The position numbers and the translations under genes were made by a program. DNA of 64,000 nucleotides. Origin: Scortum barcoo. Taxonomy: Eukaryota > Chordata > Actinopteri > Centrarchiformes > Terapontidae. Below the pieces are notes generated by a model, which ran no database searches, was not told where the DNA came from, and saw only the letters and a program-made list of their open reading frames with translations. Location: the NCBI GenBank assembly GCA_023238725.1, contig CM041533.1:26012068-26076067 (forward strand). The letters run 5' to 3'. Shown here one piece after another: positions 39,701 to 53,000 of the stretch (positions are counted from its first letter, which is position 1; every line of letters begins with the position of its first letter).

Positions 39701-42700
39701 GGAGAGAGAGATCAGGAGGGAAGAAGAGAGAGATTAATATTGACAGTTGGGAATCTCCTCTCTTCCTTAATTACCCATGTTTCCCTGCTCTCGTGTATGT
39801 GTGTTTGAGCGAGAGAGAGAGTAAGCTGCTTAGCTCCACTTAACAGAGCGCAGATGCCTGGAGGGTACAGAGATATCACTTAGGCTAGTGCTCACACACA
39901 CAGAAACACACACGCACACAGAAACACGAGCTCAGTCACATTCTTACGCACACATTGAGCACTCTGCTAACAGGCATCTTTATATTCTTGCTTTCCTCCC
40001 CTCTTCATGTTTGTGCACTTTTTTGTGTGCATTTGTCCCTCCTGATTTCTTCTCTTCGCTGCCTCTCTTGTGGAGGGCCCTCCACTGGAACACTTAATCC
40101 AGCTCTACGAGTGTGAATACAGGCCGCTCCCCTGGGATCTTTATTGTGTGATGTTAAAATGGAAATGACTGCAGCGCTCTGTGATAATTGTGGAACTAAC
40201 TACTGCCCTGTTTGCGCATATTAATGGGATTGCAAGGGGAATAAATCAAATTAATTGAACAAAAATGTAATTCATTAGACAACATAATTAATGTCAGTTT
40301 ATGTTTGAGCTGGGCAGCAATTTTCTCAGCATCAGGAATGAAACACAGGGCCAAATATCCAATTATTCAGATTTTGTACAGAAGATGCCATGTATTCATA
40401 AGATTCGTACTAGTCATGGAAGTCAGAATATACAAGAAATGTACAAATAGGCCACTTCACAGGAGTGAAGCAGAAGGTACTTTGCATATTGTTGTCGGTG
40501 GATTTCAGGCCATCTGTAAGTGAAACCAAGTTCTTAGTAAATACCAAGAAAATCTTGTAGAAGGGAAGAACATCTAGGCCATAAAAGTGCTCCGACTAAA
40601 CATTTTCATTTAATCTGTCTCCAGAACACGCTGGTGATTGACACACCGAGAGTGAGGAAGCAGACACGGCACTACAGCAGCGTCAAAGAAGACGAGATGA
40701 TGGAGTTCTCTGAGCTGGAGAGCGATGAGGACGAACCAAGCAAACCGTCATCGAAACCACGACGGCCCCAGGACAAAACCCAGGGCTATCCCAGATCTGA
40801 GTGCTTCAGAGTAGAGAAGAACCTGTTGGTTTACGGGTCAGTTGTATACTTAATACTCAGACACATTACTTAAATATAGCTAAATATGAAGCTACAGCCA
40901 AGAGACAGTTAGCTTAGCTTAGCATAAAAGACTCAAAATGGTAAAGCAGTTAACCTGGCTCTGTCCAAAGGTAACAAAATACACCTATCCTTGAATTTCT
41001 ACTTCAAATATGCAGAGATGATGCATATGAACAAAAAGAAAAAAATTAAAATAACAAGAATGGAATAAAAAATCTTCATACAACTTGTATAGATACAATT
41101 ATGAATTGTAAAACAAAATGACTCTGAAACCTCAGAAGTAGACAGTTTAATAGAAAAGGAGAAGAAACCCCTGCTTAGGATGTGGAGTAATGCTGGTGGG
41201 TGGAGTTCATCGCTTGCTAATGTGTGAGCACACGAGTTAATGAATGCAGACCTGCACATGAAGTGATTTAGTAGACGGAAATCTTTATGCTCAAGGCCAT
41301 CAGCACACGGCTACTAAACAGAGCTCCCTGTAAACATGCTCATGCACATATACACACTTAATAAAAAGCAAGCATGCTTTTTCTACTGCAAACAAAGTGA
41401 CCTTGGAGAGCATCATGCAAGTTTATACATACACACAATTGCACACAAAATGCTAAACCCATCAGACACAGTATTTTTTCTTTTTTTTTCCAAAGAAAGC
41501 CAACTGAAATTAAATTTTTGGCTGTTCTTTACTCTAATCCTCCTTCAGAGAATACCAGCAGATTATGTGTATCATTGCATTTGTTGAGCTGCAAAAATAT
41601 TTAATTTGCCTGTCTATTAATCTATGCAGTGACATCTTAACTCAGACCCCTACTAGCACACAGTAACAGCCTTTAAAGTCACAAATCATAGTACATTATA
41701 CACATCGACACACTTACTACAGATAGAGATTATGGGGTGTGCGCGTCCATTTTCATGGCTGACTTGGCGTGACTGTGTGTGTGTGTGTGCGTGTGTAAAG
41801 TGCGTGTGTGTGTAAGAAAGAACAGTGGTGCTAGTGAGATGTCAGCGTTGTTATTGTTACAGTCTAGTCTCATGGCCCGAGGCTGTAGGACACAAAAACA
41901 CACTGTCTGACTGGGGCTGTCCTCTCTGCTCAGCACTCTGTTGTCTTTTCCCATCATCCATCTCTCTCACACTCACTCTCATCCACCATTTTACCCTGTC
42001 TGAAATCATTCAGAGTAAGACTGGTTTACATGGTTCAGTGAAGATTGGGAAACAGCAATGGAAAAATTTTAGTTAAGACAGTCCGAGGGATGCTGTCCAC
42101 CACATCAGCCTTTAGGGTCACTCGCTCTCTGGAGACACACACACACACACACACACAGAGGGATGACTGGGTGGCACTGGTTGGGTGCAGTGCCAGTAAC
42201 GGTTAAGTCAACAGACTGGTAAAATGTATAATTAGTGTCCGGCACTCACCAGTGTGCGTCTATGTGCATGATGGATGTCTGGGCTAAAAGACAAAATGAT
42301 TTGGATTTGTGCTTCACTACTTTCCTGGCTCATCCTGATCCTTCCTGAATCTAAATGTTCAGACTGACTAAAAGAATCATTTTCCTATTCCAGTGTGAAG
42401 TTTATCATTCCAAAACATCCAAACAAGAAGATGTATGTTTTAGTAAAGACAACTTGCATAATTATCACATAATTAAGTGACTGCATTCATGTTTATTTTT
42501 ATATCCATTTAATTTACAAACAACTTTCACCCATTTGTCAATAGGTGGTAGGTGCTCTATTCCAGCTTAAACTATTATTTTTATTATTATATAATGTGTT
42601 AATCATATCATTTATATTACTGTGTTATGTTGCCATTATTGCAGTTTTCAAACTGAATTCATCTTGTTTTTCTTCAAAAATGTGTTTGCCACCTTTTAGC

Positions 42701-45700
42701 AGTATAAAGTCAGTGTAAAGTGTGTGGTATAGTGCTGACATGGAGACCCAAAAGCCACACCCCTCATTATGAACTTACTTAATTTTACCAATCCAACGAT
42801 CAAAAATGTGGAGCATTTGTTTGGACTCATCATTCTAAAATGTTTTGTTGAGTAATTATGCTGCGTACTGTTAAACTAATGTTGTGTTGAATATTGTACG
42901 TTAGAGACCAAGTTGTCAACTTTTTTTTTTTCTTTTCCCCCCTCAATGCCTTGCCTTAGTTGGGGTAGGTGGAGTGACATCCTGGCTCACGGTCGCTTCA
43001 AGCGCCCCCTAAAAGAGGCTGACGTGGAAACAATCTGCCGAGCCCTTCTGGCCTACTGCCTGCTGCATTATCGTGGTGACGAGAATATCAAGAGCTTCAT
43101 CTGGGACCTGATCACCCCTAGTGAAGACGGAACCACCAAGACACTGACCAACCACTCTGGTAACACACTCATATACACCTAATTACACTATAGACACACT
43201 ATAGACACACTGTACATACTACATGAGATCCACAATCCACTTAGTTCACCATTTAGCTGGATATTTAGTGAATAGGTTGCAAACAATTACTGCCTTACAC
43301 AGCTTCAGGAAGAATCTTCATATGGGAACTGTTTACACTTGTTTGAACATATGAGCGCCTGCCTTGTGTTTTTCCATTCGTCACATCCCTCATTTATCTC
43401 TCTAATTTGAAATCATTTGCTTTTTTTTTTTTTTACTTTTTGATACCTGAATTTCAGTATAACACAACAATTCTTATTTTATGTAGTGTGTTGGTTTATG
43501 TAGCTTATATGTGCAGTTTAAATGTGTTTATTCATGAAAATAAGCCAAAGTTTTCAGTTGTCTAAACAAAACAAACTCACCCAATTAAAACAGGCTAAAC
43601 TTTGGTTTGAAAGATTTTAATCTGACCAGACCTTTAATACCATCTGTTTGGACACTATGTTGACAGCTATATTATCGGCACTAATCCCAGTCAGTGCTGT
43701 CTAATTTAGATAACTGAACCAAGCAATGCTTTTAATTCATTTTTTGGGGGGATTGTGCGGCCTTGAAATGTACAGATTAGACTTTGGGTAACATGACACA
43801 ATGTATACAGAACCCTGGAAATGTTTTTGGTTGTCATTTGAATTAGCCCCTGGCCATTCACCTGACTGTTCTCTCACTCTCTCCCATCTCCCCAGGTCTC
43901 TCTACCCCAGTCCCTCGGGGCAGAAAGGGCAAGAAGGGGAAACCCCCAGCCCCGCCTCCACAGACTCCGAGAGCTGATTGGCTGGCCAGCTGCAATCCCG
44001 ACCATTTATTGCAAGAGGATAGCTACAAGAGACACCTGAAACATCACTGTAACAAGTAGGGCTCTCTCCTTCTCTCACCTCTACAGACATTCATCCTCAC
44101 CCGAAACATTGTGGTAGCTGGTGGCTAACACAATGCCTTCTATTTTTAGGAGCCATTAACGGTTTATGAAGGGTTGGTCAAATAAGCGTTCAAATAGTAA
44201 AAACACTAATGAATACTAAACTAATGTGAATGATACTGTGACTTTTAAAACCAGGATGTGGATGCAAGTGGCAGGTGTGATGGCTTCTGAGTCTGACTCT
44301 ACAACCACACACACACAGCACAACTTTAACAGATGCAGCAGTCTTCCTGTCCTCCTCCTCAGACAGACACACACACACACACACACTGCTCGTTTGCACT
44401 GCGGTCAGCTCTCTCTCCTGTTGTCAGGGAGATACGCCTCCTTGCCCTCCAGATTCAATTCCAAGATTTTTTTTCTTCTTGAGGCAGGGGGGTTTGTTTG
44501 TTTGTGTATACACATGCGTGTGTATGAGAGCGCGTGTGTGTGTCACTGGCTGTATGCCAGGCCAGGTGCTAGGCAGGCAGACCTGTTGGAAGTGGGTGAA
44601 AGACACATACACACACACGCACACACACATACACACACTTGGGGGTGATTATGTGGTGCCATCTGCTAGGCTGGAGCACAGCGTTGTGTGGCTAATCAGG
44701 CCTGGCACATTGATGGATGAGCACACACAGCCTGCCAACAAACACACACACACTCCAACTTGTGATGCCACTGATGCACAAACACACACACATTGCAGAA
44801 TGAGTTGCAAATGACTGTCTTTACCCCCCCACCCCCCTTCACTGCCTCCCCAAACTTTCTGTTCCCTCCTTTCAATTCTTTCCCTCTCCGCTCCTCCCAA
44901 TCATCTCCTCCTCCCAACCCCCCTCCTCTTCCCCTCTGTCTTCTGCTCCAGACAACGTTATTGGCATTAAATCCTGGTAACAAATCTAGTGACAAATGTT
45001 TACAGTGAAGCAGATCTCTGAGATAGCAGCGTTTCCAATATCAGGAGATCAAATCTGACACTCATTCTTGAGCCGTGGCTGAAGTGATTCATTGTACTGA
45101 GCAAGGAGCTGGAAGAATAATTCTGAGGAGGAACATCTGTAATTTATATCCAGACAAGATCATCGTTGAACAGCAGTAGCAGAAACGATAAAATACAGAA
45201 ATGAATTAGTTTCTGCCACCAGTATTTGAACTGAAGAAAACATCAGGATATTTTCCTTTGGGGGGGGAAAAAAAAATTAAACTCCCTGTTCAGAGCTCTA
45301 GCTGATCAAGCCTTTCCACAACTTTACAACACATCCTCCAGTAGAATCAGCCCAGCATCAATATTAAGAGGTTTCCCCCTGGAAATGTAATCTGATGTTT
45401 GAAGCATTATTAAAGAATTTAAAGACTAACAACCAGAATATATTTAGTTCTTTACAAATTAATTTCATTAGCTGGGTGTCAGAGTTACAGTAAGAAGAAC
45501 TGACCTGAGGCAGGGTAAGCTTTAGAGCCAGAACAATTAATCAATTAATATATCCTATGTAAGTGATAAATCATTGAAGTCACTAAACATTCTCTGGTTC
45601 TGTTTTATTAAATGTGCTTGTTGCTTTTCTGTTAAATGTCACTGTGATCTTTGTAGCTTTACATTTTGGACTCTTAGTCAGACAAAACAGTTTCAAAGTT

Positions 45701-48700
45701 TATAGAGTATCTTCTTATTAACAGTTTACTGTGAGAGCTAAATGAGTCAACTCAAGTCACTGAAATTTCAACAACTTAACTGTGTTTTGCAGGGTGTTGC
45801 TGAGGGTGAGGATGCTGTATTATCTGCGGCAGGAAGTCATAGGCGACCAGGCTGAGCGCATCCTGGAAGGAGCTGAGTCCAGGTTAGTAGAGACTTTCTT
45901 CTTGTGCCTTCATTTTTCTCTGTTACCACAGAATCAACAGTTCTCTCATTGTTAACGTAACAGATCTAAAACAAACCCAGTCTGCTGTTTTGTTGTAAAA
46001 CTCTGCCTCTGGCTTTGCAAACATTATTCATCCAACATTTTCTGATAAGAATTTGTAACTTGCTTGGACAAGTTTCAAATTCTCCTTAAGTATCCAAAAG
46101 TTTACCAACCTGATTATAATTCCAAACCTCAAAACACATCATCCACCCTGTGCAGCAGAAAATTGTCCTCGAATACAAGATACTAGGTGTTTACAGTCAA
46201 TGGAAAAGCTTTCATTTATTAGATGCATCTTGAAAGTGAGTTGAGAGATGGATATTTATATGACTGTGTGATGAATTATTAGTAGGATATATTTCTGTCT
46301 GTTCTAGTGGCCTCTTTGGCAAGGTTCTCCCTATTCTGATGGATACAACACTTTGTCAGGGGAAATGAGCTTTTTATCGCAGTTTTGACCCAATTAGAGA
46401 TGTTTTTTTCCAAAATTTGACAATTGCTATTGCTTATTATTATCACAAGGCTTTACAGTGTGGGGTTGTTGATGCATCTATACTGCTCACCTTGACTGTT
46501 TTCTTCATCTCACTCTGATACCTCCTTTGCTGCTTCTGTCTCACTACACTTTTCTTGCCATCTGTCCATCTCTCCCTCTCTGCAGTGTACTTTAGTCTCT
46601 CATCATCTCCCATCCCCCTCTCATCACCCTTTCACCCAGATGTGAATGCATTTATAATGTGGAGCACGTGCTCTTCATCTCTCCCACTCCCTCCCCTCCC
46701 CTTTCCCTCCCCCTTTCAACGGCTACTGTGACAGACCTGTGCGTGTGTGTGGATGTGTGTGTGCGCACGTGTGTGTCAGTGCATGCCAGACGTGAGCATA
46801 CGGGGTGCCATCGTGCCAACATATGCCAGGGGGATTTAGCATGCCAGTCTTGGCGCGCGCACGTGTGTGTGTGTGTTGCCAAGGCCGGGCATGCTGCTGT
46901 TTGCAGAGATAAGGGACTGTTTCCCTGGTTTCTTCTCTCCTACTGTCACCCTCTGTCTTTCTGCTTCCATTGTGTATTTTACCCTTTCTCTCCATAACTA
47001 TCTGGAAACACCATTTTCTACCTCTGTCTTTCCATAATGGAGGATTTGGGGGTTTCTTTTTGGTGTTGGCTCCAGTTTGTCATTTACATGCATGAAGAAT
47101 TCTGTTCTTGACCAGATAGCTGGTTTTGGTTGGACTGTGATGATTATTGTTCTTAGGTTAGACATCCTATGACGTCATTAATGTATTGTTCTCAAGTTAC
47201 TGTCAGTTGAATTAAAATAAACAAATGAGACCACTGTGGAGATTAGATTGATAGCATTGCACCAAAACTGTTGACTCACGTGGACAAAAAAAAGAAGATA
47301 AAACTATGCATAGATCTTAAAGAGAGTCTTTATAAATTACCTTTTTTATAGACAGATTTCTATCTTTTTTTTCAAGTTGAATATGTGTCATCATTTCAAA
47401 CTTGTAGATTAGACATTCATATCAGATGTGTAAACCGGCCTATAGTGGATATGTTACACTGAGAAAATAGATGTTTGCATTATGATGATCTGTAAAGGCT
47501 CAAGCTCAACTTGTCCATGAAGATCAGCCTTCAGCCGACCTTATGAAGAAGGCTGCCCAACTCCTCAGTGGTGAATTACCTTAACTTAACAGGAATGTGG
47601 GAAAAATTCATTGATGGTATAGTGTTGCATGTGGCACCTTTTGAAATGATTTTTCTGTGTCATGAAGCTATGCATAGACTTATATTTTTAGACATGTATT
47701 CATTCTTATTCTGCTGATTAATCTGGGTCCTTATCAATTCATGTTTCACTTTGTTTTCACATTAAATTTGGGAAGAAAAACAAATTAGTTAAAATCACAG
47801 TTTAATTTCAGTAGATTTAGACTGCACTTCTTTTCCACTGAAACATGGTTTTTACTTAACTTGTCCACTGTAGCAGTGACTGTAGTTTGGGGCTTTTGTA
47901 TCGTTAATGGTTTGTTGTTTATCATTTGAGATTATTTTGGTGCACTGATTACAGCGTTTGCTCCAGTTCACCATATTGTAAAGACTACACAAGTAACCTT
48001 TTCACCCGTGGTTTTGAATTTTTCAAGTCTGAGTTATTTCAAGATTGTTTTGTTGCAATGAAGAATCAGATACCAGCAGAGAGTACTTCCTGTTTGTGTC
48101 ATTACTCCTTTTTTCTTTAGTTTCTGTAACTTACTGCTCAGTAAAAAAGGGAAGGGGAAATATTTCGGTTTATTCATAACATGGAGACACACAAAGGTGA
48201 ACATGACCATAAGTAGAATACAACACGGCTAAAAACTCAGCTTACATACTTACTCAAATATTTTGGGCATTTGTTTTTTTATCTCTGGCTGGCAGCTGAC
48301 AGCTTTTACAATCTCATTACAACCCAGTTGGCTCATAATCTGATTTTCGCTCTTCCTTTTTCTCTTTTCTGCATTCTGAATTGAAATACAAGACTGATGC
48401 CTAACTGAAGCAAATTGAACACACGCAAACAGTTTAGTTTGATTATCATTGATTTAATATGTTTATCTCTGCCACAGTGAGCTGGATATCTGGATTCCCC
48501 AGCCGTTCCATGCCGAGGTTCCAGCCGACTGGTGGGATAGCGACGCCGACAAATCCCTGCTCATCGGGGTCTTCAAACATGGTAGGAAACGCACACCAGC
48601 ACTCCCTGTACACACAGATCCACATCTTCCACCATGGCAGCCATAGCACAGTGAATACAAAATTTACACACACACAGATAACATGTCAGCACCTTCAGAC

Positions 48701-49976
48701 ACACTCACAGACACCCTCCAGTGACTTCCAACCCAGTAAGCATCATGCAAGCAGTCACATACACATCATATTCAAACTAGGTGAAGGTGCACACACACAC
48801 ACACACACGCACACATCCCACCCACTTCTGCTGCTACCGGTTGATGGTGTTGCTATGGCGATAGCGGCACGCAGCTGGCAGACTCGGTGTGCTATCGGGA
48901 GTGTGATTGATGGCTGGTTTCACCACTGGCTACCAGGGTTTGTGTGTCAGGTGTAGCAGTGTGTTACCGGTGTTCATGTCGTCAACGAGGCTCATCTTAG
49001 CGTTAAAATAACAAAACCTTTTCTCTGTTAACTGCTTAACTGGTTATTTGGGTCGTCATTTGGAAAAGTTGCGTTAATCTCCAAGTGACTCAACTTTGGG
49101 TGCTGATTGGGTGACTGAATGTGACTCCTGGTGACAGACTGATGAGGCTGAGTGTCGTGTGTGTGTGTGTGCTGCGGATGGAGATCCTCATTCATATTAA
49201 TTTGGCATAATTGTCATAATTTTTCCATCATTGCCACCCTCTATGATTCAATTAGGACACACACACGCACACACACGCACACACACGCACTTTTACACAC
49301 ACACAGGAATACAAAAGGGCTCACCCATAGTTAATCATAATCCTCATTCAGTAGGGAGGCCCTTGGGGGGGACTAACACACACATACACACACAGTGACA
49401 TAGCTTTGTACGCAGACACACAGGCACACAAAACAATGTGTCACACACCGAAAAGTGATGGCCTATGAAGGCCCTGATGATTAACGTTTGGCTGCGGGCA
49501 CAGAGGGGTGTGTGTGTGTGCGAGATTTTAGGAACAATGCGTCACATCTCTCCTAATTGAAATGTGACGGACAGACAGAAGGAGGGATGAATGAAAGGTT
49601 AAAGGAGAGGCGGTGTGGTTCAGTTGTGGTGGCACTTCCTCCTCTCCACTCTCATATCTTCCTTATCTTCTTCTCTGCCACTTTCCTTTTCCCACCTGCT
49701 CCTCTGCATTTTTCTCTCATTCCTTCCATCCCCCCCCGGCCCTCCCTCATCTCTCCTTCCCGATGTGTCTCAGTAGGATCTGCACATTCTAATCTGTTCT
49801 GCCTCAATGCCCCTAACGGACAAACACACACATATACACACAGTTTCTCACACCCACTAGCTCACTTTCACAGACGCCATGACACACACTTTTCCTCTTC
49901 ATTTTCTCTCTCTCTCTGACACAAATGAGCACCTGCAGGCTCACGCGGATAAGCACACACATGCGTACAGAACAGA

Positions 49977-50007
<31 letters not shown>

Positions 50008-53000
50008 CTGTCTGTCTTGTCAGCAGCTGGCTCCTGGGGTCTGCCCTTCTGCTGCTGTTTTTGTCTACTCCTTCGTTTAAAATTGGATGCTCTGAGTGTG
50101 TGTGTGTGTTGCGTGCGCACGCTTGTGTGGATGTGTCAAAGTGTGTGTTGGACTGTGTAGGAGTGGGCTAGAAAGCACAACTTTTTTTCACCCTTCTTTC
50201 TAGGAGTTTGCCTTCAGCTGTGTGTTGACCAATAACTTTTTGCTCTGATACTTTGTAAAGCCACATTGACTCGTTACTGATTAAATCTGCTTGATCGCCT
50301 CTGTGCCTCCAGGGGTAAATTCCAAGCTTCTTTATTTCTCATCTTTTTGTGTCGTCTTCAGGGTATGAGAAGTACAACTCAATGCGAGCTGACCCCGCCC
50401 TGTGTTTCTTGGAGAGGGTGGGCATGCCGGACGCCAAGGCTATCGCCGCTGAGCAGAGGGGCTCTGACATGATGGCAGATGGTGTAGAGGGGTAAGAGAA
50501 GCAGGCTTCTCTGCTCCATCTTTCCTTGATCTTTGTCACATTTTCATATTTTTTCCATCTCTCCCCCTTTCATTTTTGACTCTGTTCTCAGCACTTGGCT
50601 TCAAATAGTCTTAAGAATGTTTGCAGGCTGTTGAAGTCTAAAATAAATTATTTTTCATTTAGAGCAAAAGAGGTCAAAATGTGTGAATGGAAGCAAGTGT
50701 AGGTCCATGTTTTTTTCTGATTAAGCCTTTTTGTTACAACTGCTGCCAAATTCTTACCAAATAGTCACTTTAGGAGACTGAGTTTCACCAAAAAATGAAA
50801 TAAAATAAAAATGATAAAATATGATTAAGTAATAAAAATAGGAAATTTACATTTGTTTTTGTTTTTTTTATTTTCCCTCATCTTTTTGTGTTGTTACATC
50901 TTAAAATATTAAAACTAAAAATTATGTCTGTTTCAGTTTGTGAAATTAAAATCTTGAATTCCTGTCCCTCTAACCTCTACAGTGAGGATGAGGATCCAGA
51001 GTACAAGCCACTGCGGATGCCTTTTAAAGATGACTTGGATGACTTCACAAACTCTCCACTGGATGACAAAGATGAGACTGCGGAAGGTGAAACTGAAGGT
51101 AAACTCTCACCCAGGGGGTCAAAGCTGTTATGAAAGCGACCTCACAGACTTCAGGTCTGAAATGACAATGCTGATGAACAGGCTCCTTACAGCATCTTTT
51201 TTCTCCTTATTCCTCCTTCCTCTTCCTCTGTTGTAGCTAAATCAGGTGAAAATGGACAAAGTGCTCCTGCTGTGGGCGGAGTTTCGGGCTCCAACGAGCG
51301 ACTCTATTGGCCAGCAGCATCGGCTCTGACTGCCCGTCTGCGTCGCCTTATCACAGCCTACCAGCGCTCCAACCGCAGAGAGCAGCTCCGCCAGGAGGCC
51401 CTCAACCGGCCCGATGGGCGCAGACGACGACGCAGGGAGTTCCTGCCTTCCATTGCCATGGTTACTGATACTGGAGGTGGGGCAACTTACATCCAAGATG
51501 GATCAGGGGTGTTCATGACAGAAGGAAGCCCGTATCTGGCTAAGGGAGGTGCTTACTTTGCCAAAGGTGGACAGTTCATGCCAGAAGCGTCACCAGTAAT
51601 GACCGCCAGCTCCCTGATGACAGATGGAGCCATGTACTACAAGGAGAGAAGACAAAGGTAGTGCTGCTTTTAATGTCACGTTTTCAACACTTGGATATGA
51701 TACATGAGAAAATGTAATAAAGAAAGCTACCCCAAAGTATTCCAATGAGCAAAACAACAAACATGACGTGATCAGACATCACATTACTTAGTAGTTGAAC
51801 CTGTTCTGACACTTTTTTTTTTCTCTCAGATGGACTCGTCGCGAGGAGGCTGATTTCTACCGTGTAGTGTCCACCTTCGGAGTCGTCTATGACACCCAGC
51901 ATCAGAAATTTGATTGGTCACAGTTCAGGGCCTTTGCTCGACTGGATAAGAAAACAGATGAGAGCTTGGAGAAATACTACTACTCGTTCATTGCAATGTG
52001 TAAACGGGTCTGCAGAATGCAGGTCAAGACTGAAACAGGTAAGAGGAAACCTTGTTTTAGGTCACTACAAGCCAGAAATACGTCATTTTATTGTTGTGTA
52101 GTTCATTCACTAAGAGAAAAACTTTTTTTGTGAACTGGATGGAAAACATCATGTCATTTAGTTGATTTTGTTATTGAAGACGGCCTTTGTCTTTTGCCTC
52201 ATCAGAACTTCCAGACCCAACCCTAATCATCGACCCCATCACTGAGGAGCGTGCTTCTCGCACCCTGTACCGCATCGAGCTGCTCCGCCGTATCCGAGAG
52301 CAGGTCCTTCCTCACCCGCTGCTCTCTGAGCGCCTCAAGCTCTGCCAGCCCTCCCCAGACCTCCCGGAGTGGTGGGAGTGTGGCCGCCATGACAGGGACC
52401 TCCTTCTGGGGGCCTCTAAGCACGGCGTAAGCCGGACAGATTATCATATTTTAAATGACCCCACCTTGGCCTTTTTGGAGGCCCACCAGCGCTTTGCCAA
52501 CCAGCGAGGGGCTGGTGTCAGCATGGGAGCCCAGGGAGACATCACCAAAGCTGGGATGGGAGCAGGGGAAAGCACCTCTACACCACTCCTCACCCCTGCA
52601 GAGCTGGCAAGCGCTGAAGCTGCTGCCAAAATTGCTGTTAATGTAGCTAAAGAGGAGGAAGGAGAAGGGAAGGAGGTGAAGACTGAGGAAGGGAAAGCAG
52701 AGATGGAGGTGAAAATGGAAACAGAGGAACAAGATGACATTCCATGTACCAAGACTGAAGCTCCTGATGAACAGAAGGAAAATGAGGGAGAGGTCAGACA
52801 AGGGAAGGATGAATCTGCTGCTTCACCAGCAAAAGTGGTGAAGGAAGAGGAGGCAGCTCAGTCAAGCGTAGAAAAAGAGGAGCAGGAAGAGCAGAAAGTG
52901 GAGCCTATTGAAGAAGAAAAGAACACTTCCAAGCCAGCAGATGACCAAGGCAAAGACATAACAGAAGAGAAGAAGACTCCCGGGGACCAGAAGGAGGTGA

